Origin: Bacteroidota bacterium
GTDB lineage: Bacteria > Bacteroidota > Bacteroidia > UKL13-3
Reading direction: 5' to 3'
Length of the DNA stretch: 64,000 nt
NCBI GenBank assembly: GCA_040388375.1
Contig: JAZKBU010000003.1
Location: 248,001-312,000 of the forward strand
A program made the position numbers and the translations under genes. The notes below the pieces were generated by a model, which was not told where the DNA came from, did no database searches, and saw only the letters and a program-made list of their open reading frames with translations. Below are positions 1-8,263 of this stretch, in pieces (within the stretch, counting starts at the first letter, position 1; the number at the start of each line of letters is the position of its first letter).

Positions 1-955
1 AGAAGGTATTCCGTGGAAAGGAAATTACAGCAGTTGGTTAGAGCAAAAAGCCAATCGTTTAAAAGCAGAAGAGAAAGCAGAAGGCAAACGTGCCAAAGCA
101 TTAGAGCGTGAGTTAGATTGGGTACGTCAGGGAGCTAAAGGTCGTCAAACAAAACAAAAAGCACGTTTGAATGCCTACGACAGAATGTTAAGCGAAGACC
201 AAAGAGAAAAAGAACAAACATTGGAATTGTTTATTCCTCCCGGTCCGCGTTTGGGCGATGTGGTTATTGAAGCGCAAGGCGTAAGTAAATCTTATGGCAA
301 TAAGTTATTATACGAAAACTTAAACTTTAGTTTACCTAAAGGAGGTATAGTAGGTATTATAGGTCCGAATGGAGTTGGTAAAACTACCTTGTTCCGTATG
401 ATGATGGGCTTGGAACAACCTGATAGCGGTACCTTTAAAGTAGGTGAAACAGTTAAAACAGCTTATGTTGACCAAAGCCATAAAGATTTATTACCAGACA
501 AAACAGTATTTGAAGTAATTAGCGGTGGAACAGAAACCATAGTAGTAGGTACACAGCAAGTAAATGCAAGAGCTTACGTATCCAAATTTAATTTTGGTGG
601 CAGCGACCAGGGTAAAAAGGTAAGCGTACTTTCAGGTGGAGAACGTAACCGTGTGCATTTAGCTATTACATTAAAGGAAGGTGGTAACGTATTGTTATTA
701 GATGAGCCTACCAATGATATAGACGTAAATACTTTACGTGCTTTAGAAGAAGCCATTGAAAACTTTGCAGGTTGCGTGGTTGTTATTTCCCATGACAGGT
801 GGTTTATTAACCGTATTGCTACCCATATTTTAGCATTTGAAGGAAACTCGCAGGTATATTTCTTTGAGGGTGATTACAGCGCTTACGAAGAAAACAAAAA
901 ACAACGTTTAGGTGATTCAGCACCACATAGAGTAAGATTTAAAAATATCAATTAA
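1..955 (+). CDS. ettA: ABC-F ATPase EttA (energy-dependent translational throttle), 3' part
   Basis: This is the C-terminal part of a cytoplasmic ABC-F protein that binds the ribosomal E site and couples translation elongation to the ATP/ADP ratio. The reading frame is open from base 2, so the gene starts to the left of the window. The first visible residues (GIPWKGNYSSW, then a Lys/Glu-rich helix) match the inter-domain arm typical of EttA. The second ABC domain is complete: Walker A GPNGVGKTT near base 365, signature LSGGERNR near 630, Walker B LLLDEPTND near 695 and H-loop SHDRW near 790. There is no membrane segment. The gene converges on a T9SS cargo gene, with a strong hairpin terminator between them. 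EttA is preferred over other ABC-F members because of the arm sequence and the short C-terminal tail ending in RVRFKN. Confidence 0.9.
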   Translation, partial: EGIPWKGNYSSWLEQKANRLKAEEKAEGKRAKALERELDWVRQGAKGRQTKQKARLNAYDRMLSEDQREKEQTLELFIPPGPRLGDVVIEAQGVSKSYGNKLLYENLNFSLPKGGIVGIIGPNGVGKTTLFRMMMGLEQPDSGTFKVGETVKTAYVDQSHKDLLPDKTVFEVISGGTETIVVGTQQVNARAYVSKFNFGGSDQGKKVSVLSGGERNRVHLAITLKEGGNVLLLDEPTNDIDVNTLRALEEAIENFAGCVVVISHDRWFINRIATHILAFEGNSQVYFFEGDYSAYEENKKQRLGDSAPHRVRFKNIN

Positions 956-965
956 TAGTAGTCCG

Positions 966-983
966 TCCCGATAGTTATCGGGA
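966..983. repeat. Perfect 8-bp-stem palindrome (dispersed-repeat type)
   Basis: The sequence TCCCGATA-GT-TATCGGGA forms a perfect inverted repeat just after the ettA stop codon. There is no T-run beside it, so it is a poor terminator by itself. From memory it resembles a palindrome that occurs many times between genes in Bacteroidota. A genome-wide count would settle whether it is a dispersed repeat. Confidence 0.5.
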
Positions 984-1010
984 GCTATCAGACGAGAATA
1001 ACCTATCAAT

Positions 1011-1043
1011 AAAAAAGAGGCTGTTTTAACAGCCTCTTTTTTT
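1011..1043. terminator. Bidirectional rho-independent terminator between ettA and the T9SS protein gene
   Basis: The arms AAAAAAGAGGCTGTT and AACAGCCTCTTTTTT form a stem of up to 15 bp flanked by A-run and T-run. It lies between two convergent genes and can serve both strands. Confidence 0.85.
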
Positions 1044-1057
1044 ATGTGTTAATGTAT

Positions 1058-1077
1058 GTTGAGCGGAGTCGAAACAT
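1058..1077. repeat. 20-bp dispersed repeat copy (GAGCGGAGTCGAA type), intergenic
   Basis: GTTGAGCGGAGTCGAAACAT occurs here and again, perfectly and in inverse orientation, inside purL at 56960-56979. It resembles the short GAGCGNAGTCGAA elements that I recall as scattered through Bacteroidota genomes. Confidence 0.6.
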
Positions 1078-1086
1078 GCACTTGCA

Positions 1087-3105
1087 TTAATGTATAATAA
1101 CTAGTTTTTGAGGTAATAAACCATTTGCATTTTGAGTCATGATGCTATACACACCGGCAGGCAAATCACCTGTATACACAGTATTGGTTTCATGCGCATG
1201 TATTTCAAAAGTATGTACTGTTTGCCCTATTTGATTAACGATATAATAGATGCCACTTGTATTGCTGCTGATTTCAAATTGTCCTTTGTTAGGATTTGGA
1301 AATAAGTGTAGATATTGACCTTTTATTTCGTTTACACCATTGTTTACAAAAGGAATAGAATCAGTATAGTTTTTACAGTTGTTACTGTCAATAGCAATGG
1401 CATAATAAGTCCCATTAGCCGTTGCATAAATAGAGGCTGTATTTACACCATTCAATAGCACACCATTGTTATACCATTGATAGCTTTTACCAATAGCCGG
1501 TTGCACAGCAAGTGTATTGCCATTTTGAGTTAGTGTAACAGGTTTTAAAGCAAATACTTTAACTACTACTTTTACTGGCTTACTGATAGCCGGGCCCGAG
1601 CTTTGGGTTACATAAACTACAGTATCTGCTGTTAGGTTAAGAGTTATAGTATTGCCGCCTTGTTGTATAATATTATTGGTCAATGAATCGCTATACCAAG
1701 TTATGTTATTTCCAATTGCACTGATAATTTTGGGCGTATTGTCGTTACAAAAGTTTGTACTGTTTATCGATGGAGCAGCAATGGCAAAGTTTTTCAATAC
1801 ATATGCATCAGCTTCGCCTACTACAGCAACATTGTTCCCGTCTATTTGATTGGTGGTAGTGGCTTGGAAATTACCGCCAAGGTACCAGTTGCCTTTTTTA
1901 TCTATAGCTAAATCTACCGCATAGGTCCAATCTTTTTGACCCAGTGTTTTAATCCAATCAGTATTTCCGTCTTTATCTAAACCCATCATTAAGGAGTAGC
2001 GTTTGTTACTTATACCATCACCTCCAGTAGTGCCTCCCAAACCAAATGAAAAACTATAATCAGCTATAACAGCTATTTTTCCATTGAATAAAAATTGAAC
2101 AGCATTGCCCGATGAATATATGGTAGTAGAACGTTTGGCCCAGCCTAAGCTTCCATCTTTATTGTACGATGCGATAAAAAAATTCTCTTTATCGTTAGGG
2201 TTGCTTAAAACGGTATTGTCAATTTTTATTGGTTCGTAAAATTCGCCCGTAATAACTACCTGATGATTATCAGAAACGGCCATATCCCAAGCGTGCTGAC
2301 TACCTGTAGAAGTACCATTTAAGTAGATGCCTTTAGCCCATTTGTAATTACCCGATTTACTAAAACTGGCAGTAATTATACGGGCATCTTTTATAGTGTC
2401 GTTGCCTATATAAACACTATTGTCAGAGTTGGTATAAACATAAACCAAACTATCTTTTAAAGCAATTCTACCAACACGTGAACTAAGGCTATTGCTACCA
2501 ATAGGAATAACCATTTGCCCTGTTAAACTCGAATCGAGTTTAGCTATATACATGCCTGTTCCGTTTAAATGAGGCATAGCAGGCAAGCCATCTAAACTAA
2601 AATTATATTGACTAAATGAACCCCCAATCCATACATTTAAGTTGGTATCGATTACAACGTTCGATAAACGAGCATTCCCTGCTTGCATCGTTTTTTTAAT
2701 AGCAACTGTTCCATTTGGGGTAATTTTAAAAAGAGTACCTGGCTTTTCAATAGCCATATAAACAAAACCAAGCTTATCGCAAGCCAAGCCACTTGCCTGG
2801 TCAATTCCCGCAGGTATATCAACATTTAAAGCCCAAACAAAATTGCCCGATTCAGTATACTTGACTACAAAATAATTATAGGAACCACTTGAGTTTATTT
2901 TAGTTAGAGTAGTATCGCCCACAGTCATATTTGCACGCATTCGTCCTGCCACATATACATTGTTTGAATCATCGGTGGTTACTCTGTCTAAATGGTCAAA
3001 CTCCAAAGAACCAAAGGTTTTAAGCCAGGTGTTTTGTGCTTGTATAGTATAACTGCTTATGAGTAGTAAAACGATGAGTGAGATTGTTTTTTTCATACTT
3101 GCCAT
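1087..3105 (-). CDS. T9SS-secreted beta-propeller-type protein with C-terminal sorting tail
   Basis: A secreted or surface protein of 672 residues with unknown substrate. An N-terminal signal peptide (hydrophobic ISLIVLLLISS, cleavage after AQ near residue 24) targets it to Sec. Residues about 25-440 show repeated blocks such as DDSNNVYVAGR, DKLGFVYMA and DKKGNWYLGGN, the SBBP/beta-propeller-like pattern common in Bacteroidota exoproteins. Residues about 450-590 look like Ig-like strands (YQWYNNG). The last 70 or so residues (LFPNPNKGQFEI, then PAGVYSI and KLVIIH) are a type A T9SS sorting domain, which is removed after outer-membrane passage. The first Met is followed by another at residue 4, which is an equally good start. 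It is monocistronic, flanked by terminators. Function beyond export cannot be read from the sequence. Confidence 0.85.
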   Translation of the reverse strand: MASMKKTISLIVLLLISSYTIQAQNTWLKTFGSLEFDHLDRVTTDDSNNVYVAGRMRANMTVGDTTLTKINSSGSYNYFVVKYTESGNFVWALNVDIPAGIDQASGLACDKLGFVYMAIEKPGTLFKITPNGTVAIKKTMQAGNARLSNVVIDTNLNVWIGGSFSQYNFSLDGLPAMPHLNGTGMYIAKLDSSLTGQMVIPIGSNSLSSRVGRIALKDSLVYVYTNSDNSVYIGNDTIKDARIITASFSKSGNYKWAKGIYLNGTSTGSQHAWDMAVSDNHQVVITGEFYEPIKIDNTVLSNPNDKENFFIASYNKDGSLGWAKRSTTIYSSGNAVQFLFNGKIAVIADYSFSFGLGGTTGGDGISNKRYSLMMGLDKDGNTDWIKTLGQKDWTYAVDLAIDKKGNWYLGGNFQATTTNQIDGNNVAVVGEADAYVLKNFAIAAPSINSTNFCNDNTPKIISAIGNNITWYSDSLTNNIIQQGGNTITLNLTADTVVYVTQSSGPAISKPVKVVVKVFALKPVTLTQNGNTLAVQPAIGKSYQWYNNGVLLNGVNTASIYATANGTYYAIAIDSNNCKNYTDSIPFVNNGVNEIKGQYLHLFPNPNKGQFEISSNTSGIYYIVNQIGQTVHTFEIHAHETNTVYTGDLPAGVYSIMTQNANGLLPQKLVIIH

Positions 3106-3211
3106 GTTTTATTACAAGTATAGTTGCTTACAACCAATTAAGTATTAAAAACAGTGAATTTTACAAATGATAGTTTATAATTTAAGGCGATTTTGATAAC
3201 AGCCTTAAAAT

Positions 3212-3243
3212 AAAAAAGGCTGCCTTTTTAGAGACAGCCTTTT
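3212..3243 (-). terminator. Rho-independent terminator after dxs
   Basis: Downstream of the dxs stop on the minus strand, AAAAGGCTG pairs with CAGCCTTTT around a 12-nt loop and is followed by a T-run. Confidence 0.8.
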
Positions 3244-3267
3244 ATTTATAAAGAATAGTTTTTATAG

Positions 3268-5187
3268 TTATGCCATTACATTTTCATGTAACATTACTTT
3301 TACTGTTTTGGTTATTGATTTGGCATCGAAACCACATTCAGCATACAACTCAGGTTGTTCACCATGTTCAGTTATTTTATCAGGCATACCCAACATTTTA
3401 ACCTGTGCATGGTAATTGTTAGCAGCCATAAACTCCAATATAGCGCTTCCTGCTCCACCTACTATGGTTCCATCTTCTACGGTTAGCACTTTGCTGTATT
3501 TGCTAAATACTTCGTGTAACATTTCTTCATCAATAGGTTTAACAAAACGTAAGTCGTAATGAGCTGCCTGAATATTTTCGCCTGCTAATTTTTCAATAGC
3601 ATCACTGGCTAAATTGCCTGCAGTACCAAACGATACAATGGCTATTTCTTGTCCGTCTTTTAATTTACGTCCTTTACCTATAGTTAATTCTTGTAATGGT
3701 CTTTTCCAATCGGGCATTACACCATTACCTCTTGGGTAACGAATAGAAAATGGACCTGCATTTTTATCCAACGAAGCCGTGTACATTAAGTTACGCAATT
3801 CTTCTTCGTTCATAGGAGCTGATACTACCATATTAGGTATACAGCGCATATATGGAATATCAATCATACCATGGTGAGTTTGACCATCGGCACCGGCTAA
3901 GCCTGCTCTATCCATACAAAATACAACATGTAAGTTTTGTAAAGCTACATCATGCACTACTTGATCGTAAGCACGTTGCATAAATGAGGAGTAAATATTG
4001 CAAAATGGTACTAAACCTTGTGTGGCTAATCCTGCAGAAAATGTTACTGCATGTTGTTCTGCTATGCCTACATCAAAAGCTCTGTCAGGCATGGCTTTCA
4101 TCATAATATTTAATGAAGAACCTGAAGGCATGGCAGGCGTAATGCCCACAATTTTTTTATTGGCTTCAGCTAATTCAACCAAAGTGTGTCCAAACACATC
4201 CTGATATTTTGGGGGTTGAGGTTTATCGGTAACGGTTTTAAATATTTCACCTGTTACTTTATCAAACAAACCTGGTGCATGCCATTTGGTTTGGTCTTTT
4301 TCTGCCAAGGCATAACCTTTACCTTTTACCGTTACACAATGCAATAATTTAGGTCCCGGTATTTTCTTTAAGTCTTCCAATACTTTTACCAAATGGTTTA
4401 CATCGTGTCCATCTACCGGTCCAAAGTATCTGAAACGTAACGATTCAAATAAATTGCTTTGACGTAATAAACCTGATTTAAGGGTATCATGTATTTTAGT
4501 AATTACATCGCTTGAGAATTTTCCAACTTTGTCCAGCTTGTTTAAAGCCTTCCAAACATCGTCTTTAAATTTGTTATACGTTGGCGAAGTAGTAATATCT
4601 GTTAAGTATTCTTTTAAAGCACCAACGTTCGGGTCAATGCTCATACAGTTGTCGTTTAAAATAACAATGATATTGCTGTTTTCAACGCCTGCATGGTTTA
4701 ATCCTTCAAAGGCTAAGCCTGCAGTCATGGCACCATCGCCAATAATGGCAATGTGTTGTCTGTCAAACTCCCCTTTTAAGCGGGAAGCAACGGCCATACC
4801 TAATGCTGCTGATATTGAAGTAGAGGAGTGACCTACTCCAAAAGTATCGTATTCGCTTTCAGCTCTTTTAGGGAAACCTGAAACACCTTTGTAAACACGG
4901 TTGGTGTAAAATTTATCTCTTCGGCCGGTTAAAATTTTGTGCCCGTAAGCTTGGTGTCCCACATCCCAAACCAATTGGTCGTATGGGGTGTTAAATGCAT
5001 AATGTAAGGCAACAGATAATTCTACTACACCTAAACTTGCACCAAAGTGCCCACCATATACCGAAACAGTATCAATAATGTACTGACGCAAATCGGCACA
5101 TACTTTTACTAAATCTGATTCATTTACTTTTCGTAAATCGGCAGGGTAGTGGATGGGGTCTAAAAAAGGTCCGGCTTTTATTTCCAT
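3268..5187 (-). CDS. dxs: 1-deoxy-D-xylulose-5-phosphate synthase
   Basis: DXS condenses pyruvate and glyceraldehyde 3-phosphate to 1-deoxy-D-xylulose 5-phosphate, the first step of the MEP isoprenoid pathway, using thiamine diphosphate. The 639-residue length is normal for the family. Visible signatures are GHQAYGHKI near residue 80, the thiamine-diphosphate motif GDGAMTAG followed about 28 residues later by NDN, and the catalytic-glutamate region GIAEQHAVTFSAG near residue 375. The C-terminal transketolase domain contains RYPRGNG and a DGTIVGGAGSAI stretch. It is a cytoplasmic homodimer. The ATG at 5187 begins a conserved N-terminus (YPADLRKV). The gene is monocistronic, with its own terminator. 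The identification is secure. Confidence 0.97.
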   Translation of the reverse strand: MEIKAGPFLDPIHYPADLRKVNESDLVKVCADLRQYIIDTVSVYGGHFGASLGVVELSVALHYAFNTPYDQLVWDVGHQAYGHKILTGRRDKFYTNRVYKGVSGFPKRAESEYDTFGVGHSSTSISAALGMAVASRLKGEFDRQHIAIIGDGAMTAGLAFEGLNHAGVENSNIIVILNDNCMSIDPNVGALKEYLTDITTSPTYNKFKDDVWKALNKLDKVGKFSSDVITKIHDTLKSGLLRQSNLFESLRFRYFGPVDGHDVNHLVKVLEDLKKIPGPKLLHCVTVKGKGYALAEKDQTKWHAPGLFDKVTGEIFKTVTDKPQPPKYQDVFGHTLVELAEANKKIVGITPAMPSGSSLNIMMKAMPDRAFDVGIAEQHAVTFSAGLATQGLVPFCNIYSSFMQRAYDQVVHDVALQNLHVVFCMDRAGLAGADGQTHHGMIDIPYMRCIPNMVVSAPMNEEELRNLMYTASLDKNAGPFSIRYPRGNGVMPDWKRPLQELTIGKGRKLKDGQEIAIVSFGTAGNLASDAIEKLAGENIQAAHYDLRFVKPIDEEMLHEVFSKYSKVLTVEDGTIVGGAGSAILEFMAANNYHAQVKMLGMPDKITEHGEQPELYAECGFDAKSITKTVKVMLHENVMA

Positions 5188-5303
5188 ATTATTGTAACAA
5201 ACGACAAAGGTTTAAAATTGTTTGATGTAAAAAGTAATTAAAAACCAATGTCGCAAAATAGACAAATCGTATTTATTTTTATGTCTATTTATTCAAATCG
5301 TTG

Positions 5304-6023
5304 TTAATTAAGTACGAGCTTCTGCGTTTGCTGCGAAAGATTGTTCTTTAAAGTAACAAAATACAATCCTTTTGGCAAGGCACTTACATCAATTGTTTGT
5401 TTATTGTTTTGTGGTAATGTTTTGTTTATTAGTGTTTTACCTGTTATGTCGCTGATGTATAAATCACCGGCTGCTGATACATTATTGTTTTCTATCTGAA
5501 TGCTGGCAGTAGCAGGGTTCGGGTAAATTTTAAAAGTATTGTTGTTTAATTCTTGTACGCCACTTTTACCTGTGGTATAATAATCAATAATGCTTGAATC
5601 AATTCTTTGTATTTGTTGGTCAAGGCCTTTAATTTTAAGATATGTTTTAACAAATATTTTTATTTCGTAATGGTAAAAATGTTGTGCTGTAGGCATACCA
5701 CTAAATAATGCGCATCCTTTACCTCCGCCTGGCCAGGTGCAGGTTGAATTGTTACAAGCATAGGTGAAACCCGGAGGTAAATTTTTTATTGTATCAACCT
5801 CGGCTGAGTCAATGGTTACGTCATAAGTATTGCCTGAGTATACAATAACGGTATCGTTGTTTATTTTAAAAGAAATAACGGTAGAGTATGCCTGGCCCAC
5901 TTCACCATCGGGTAACCTATTTGGGTTAATGCCATTTGAGTTCCAATTAGGGTCAGGAGTACATTGTGCTGAAGCGTTTAAGCTGGCTACAATAACAAGT
6001 AATAGTAAGTAAATTTTTTTCAT
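5304..6023 (-). CDS. Small T9SS-secreted protein with C-terminal sorting tail
   Basis: A secreted protein of 239 residues. The signal peptide is MKKIYLLLLVIVASLNASAQ. The middle part (residues 21-160) contains CTPDPNWNSNG and a cysteine-rich segment (CNNSTCTWPGGGKGC) describing a small beta-rich domain. Similar modules in Bacteroidota are seen in lipocalin- or Ig-like cargo, but I do not recognise a specific family. The last 75 residues (FKIYPNPATASIQI, then GLYFVTL and KLVLN) are a type A T9SS sorting domain. It lies directly upstream of dxs on the same strand and downstream of waaA (28-bp gap), so it may be read from the waaA transcript. The function is unknown. Confidence 0.8.
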   Translation of the reverse strand: MKKIYLLLLVIVASLNASAQCTPDPNWNSNGINPNRLPDGEVGQAYSTVISFKINNDTVIVYSGNTYDVTIDSAEVDTIKNLPPGFTYACNNSTCTWPGGGKGCALFSGMPTAQHFYHYEIKIFVKTYLKIKGLDQQIQRIDSSIIDYYTTGKSGVQELNNNTFKIYPNPATASIQIENNNVSAAGDLYISDITGKTLINKTLPQNNKQTIDVSALPKGLYFVTLKNNLSQQTQKLVLN

Positions 6024-6051
6024 AGTTAGTTTGTTAAAAAATCAAATTTAA

Positions 6052-7305
6052 TTAAGCTTTTATAATTTTCGATATAATTTTTTCAGTTGCTCCTACATTA
6101 TCTAAAACCAGTTGTTTGGCATTATTGCCCATGGTCAGTCTTTTATTCTTATCATTTAGTAAACTACTCAAAGCTGTTTCAAAACTTGTTTCATCATTTA
6201 CAACAATGGAACCCTTGTTTGCATTGAGTAGTTTTGCCTCAGGGAAATAGCCGATTTTATCTCCGTGAATAATGGGTTTTCCAAAGGTGGCTGCTTCTAA
6301 AATATTATGTAATCCTTTTGCTTTAAAACCTCCACCAATAATGGCTATATCAGCATATCGGTATATTTTGCTGAGCATGCCAATATTGTCAATCAGTAGT
6401 GATTGGTGTTTTTCTATATTGGTTGCATTGGCTTGGCTAAAACGTAAAATGCCAGTAAAACGCTGTTCTATTTCAGTTAACCTTTCGGGGCTGATAAAAT
6501 GAGGGGCTATAATAATTTTAACACCCGTATTTGGGTTTTTCTCCATAAAATGTTGCAAGAATGTTTCTTCTATGGCATAACTACTTCCTACCACAATCAG
6601 TAATTTATCTTGCTTAAATTGTTCAATTAATGGCAGAGATTCAAACTGTTGTACCGACTGGTAAACGCGGTCGAAACGGGTATCTCCGGTGCTTAACGTT
6701 TGGTTGATACCTATATTGTTTAGCAGCAATGCGGTTTTTGTGTTTTGGGTGAAAATAAAGCGGAAACAATGGAACATTTTTTTATAAAATGCAGCGTACC
6801 ATTTTAAGTAAGCAGGGTCTTCGGTAAAGCTGGCCGCAATTAAATAAACCGGAATATTGTTTTTTGAAAGTTGGTTTAAATAATAGTACCAAAAATCGTA
6901 TTTAACCCAAAATGCCATAGCCGGTTTTATCAGTTTAATAAATGGTACGGCATTTTTTTTACTATCGTTTGGTAAATAAAAAATATAGTCGGCAATGGAA
7001 TCATCTTTTTTGTTTTCGTAACCTGAAGGGGAGAAAAAAGTAATGACTATACAGTACTGAGGAAATTTAACTTTTAATACTTCAATTAAGGGTTTGGCTT
7101 GTTCAAACTCGCCAAGCGATGCCACATGAAACCAAATGCTTTGTCGGGTTTCGTTTTGTAAGCTTTGTTCAATATGTTTTAATAAACCTTTGCGACCGCT
7201 GTTAAATGCTTTGGCTCTTGCATTAAAGGGAGCTATTAGCTTTACTACTAAAAAATAAGCATTGGTTGCAAGCAGGTATAAAACAAAGCCTATGTAATAA
7301 AGCAT
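6052..7305 (-). CDS. waaA: 3-deoxy-D-manno-octulosonic acid (Kdo) transferase
   Basis: WaaA (KdtA, glycosyltransferase family 30) transfers Kdo from CMP-Kdo to lipid A precursor on the cytoplasmic face of the inner membrane. The length of 417 residues is normal. An N-terminal membrane anchor (residues 2-22) precedes WFHVASLGEFEQAKPLI, which matches the conserved acceptor-side motif with its catalytic glutamate. The C-terminal half has the nucleotide-sugar fold with GGGFKAKGLHNILEAA and FGKPIIHG. The ATG at 7305 lies 9 bp after the stop of the upstream outer-membrane protein gene, so the two are probably co-transcribed. Confidence is high because both N- and C-domain signatures are present. 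Confidence 0.93.
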   Translation of the reverse strand: MLYYIGFVLYLLATNAYFLVVKLIAPFNARAKAFNSGRKGLLKHIEQSLQNETRQSIWFHVASLGEFEQAKPLIEVLKVKFPQYCIVITFFSPSGYENKKDDSIADYIFYLPNDSKKNAVPFIKLIKPAMAFWVKYDFWYYYLNQLSKNNIPVYLIAASFTEDPAYLKWYAAFYKKMFHCFRFIFTQNTKTALLLNNIGINQTLSTGDTRFDRVYQSVQQFESLPLIEQFKQDKLLIVVGSSYAIEETFLQHFMEKNPNTGVKIIIAPHFISPERLTEIEQRFTGILRFSQANATNIEKHQSLLIDNIGMLSKIYRYADIAIIGGGFKAKGLHNILEAATFGKPIIHGDKIGYFPEAKLLNANKGSIVVNDETSFETALSSLLNDKNKRLTMGNNAKQLVLDNVGATEKIISKIIKA

Positions 7306-7314
7306 TAATTTAAT

Positions 7315-8088
7315 TTATCGTTTTAAAAAGTCAAACTCATCGCCTTTGCTGCTTAAATAAATAGGAATCATCCAGCCAAATCTAAGCGCCACCATATTGT
7401 CGTTTTTAGAGGCATTGTCGTATCTGCGTTCATCGTAGTTATAACCTCTTAAGTTTTGTGTAAATGCCTGGGTAAAATCAAAACCTGCAAAAAAATTGGT
7501 AAATCTGTTTTCTCCCTGAAAGTAATAACCTACAAATTGGTTTAAAGCGTAGCCTGAATGCAGTTTGTCATAACCCCTTTGGAAATCTTCATTTAGTTGG
7601 GGAACATTGTTTTGCGATATGCTGTAATTTAAGTAGTGTGTTAAAAAACCGGCTCCCACCTGAACTATAAATCCGTGGTTTTTATTTAACCTGCTTACCG
7701 GAAATATTTTACCCACTTTGGCAAAACCACTCCAGCCTCTCATGGTTACACTTACTGTAGCAGGCGTACCGTTATTGCTGTTTATGGTATTGCCATTGCT
7801 GTTGGTCAGGTTAATTAAGTTAACAGCATCTTTTAAGTTTTCAGAAAGAATATAATTACCTTCTAAGCTAAAATGCCAGTTGGTAATACTTTTGTAGTTT
7901 ACACCAAATCCTAAACCATGGCTTAAACCATATATTTTAGCCCAATCGCCCGATGGGAACTGTGCATTATAAGTAAATTGGAAGTTAAATATTTTGTTGC
8001 TAAATTCATCTCCTTTTTTCTGCCCAAAAGCCTTTTGGCCAAACATAAAAGTAACAAAAAGAACCAATACTTTAAATTGATTTAACAT
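7315..8088 (-). CDS. Predicted outer-membrane beta-barrel protein
   Basis: A protein of about 257 residues that I do not recognise as a named family. The frame can be read from 8112, but the Met at 8088 directly begins a normal signal peptide (LNQFKVLVLFVTFMFG, ending KAFGQ), so that start is preferred. The rest alternates short amphipathic strands with aromatic ends (FSLEGNYILS, VALRFGWMIPIYL), typical of porin-like or OmpW-like small barrels. A -7-like box TATATTCG (8093-8100, minus strand) lies only 4 nt upstream of this start. It is followed after 9 bp by waaA, which hints at an envelope role but does not prove one. Confidence 0.7.
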   Translation of the reverse strand: MLNQFKVLVLFVTFMFGQKAFGQKKGDEFSNKIFNFQFTYNAQFPSGDWAKIYGLSHGLGFGVNYKSITNWHFSLEGNYILSENLKDAVNLINLTNSNGNTINSNNGTPATVSVTMRGWSGFAKVGKIFPVSRLNKNHGFIVQVGAGFLTHYLNYSISQNNVPQLNEDFQRGYDKLHSGYALNQFVGYYFQGENRFTNFFAGFDFTQAFTQNLRGYNYDERRYDNASKNDNMVALRFGWMIPIYLSSKGDEFDFLKR

Positions 8089-8209
8089 GATGCGAATATA
8101 AATTTTTTGCATAGATTATAACAAGCCCTTAAAAATAGCTAAATGGTTGCTTTCTATCAATAAATAAAATGATTGGCGAGGCTAAATAGTATATTAAATT
8201 AAATAATGT

Positions 8210-8239
8210 TTGGCAATTGTTTAGGGAATTATATTTTTG
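8210..8239 (+). promoter_or_regulatory. Promoter of the ugd-decarboxylase operon
   Basis: TTG at 8210-8212, a 19-bp spacer and TATTTTTG at 8232-8239 fit the Bacteroidota primary sigma-factor consensus TTG-N19-TAnnTTTG exactly. The start site should be near 8243, leaving a leader of about 20 nt before ugd. Confidence 0.8.
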
Positions 8240-8263
8240 GGAAAATATTTAAAGTAATTTAAC

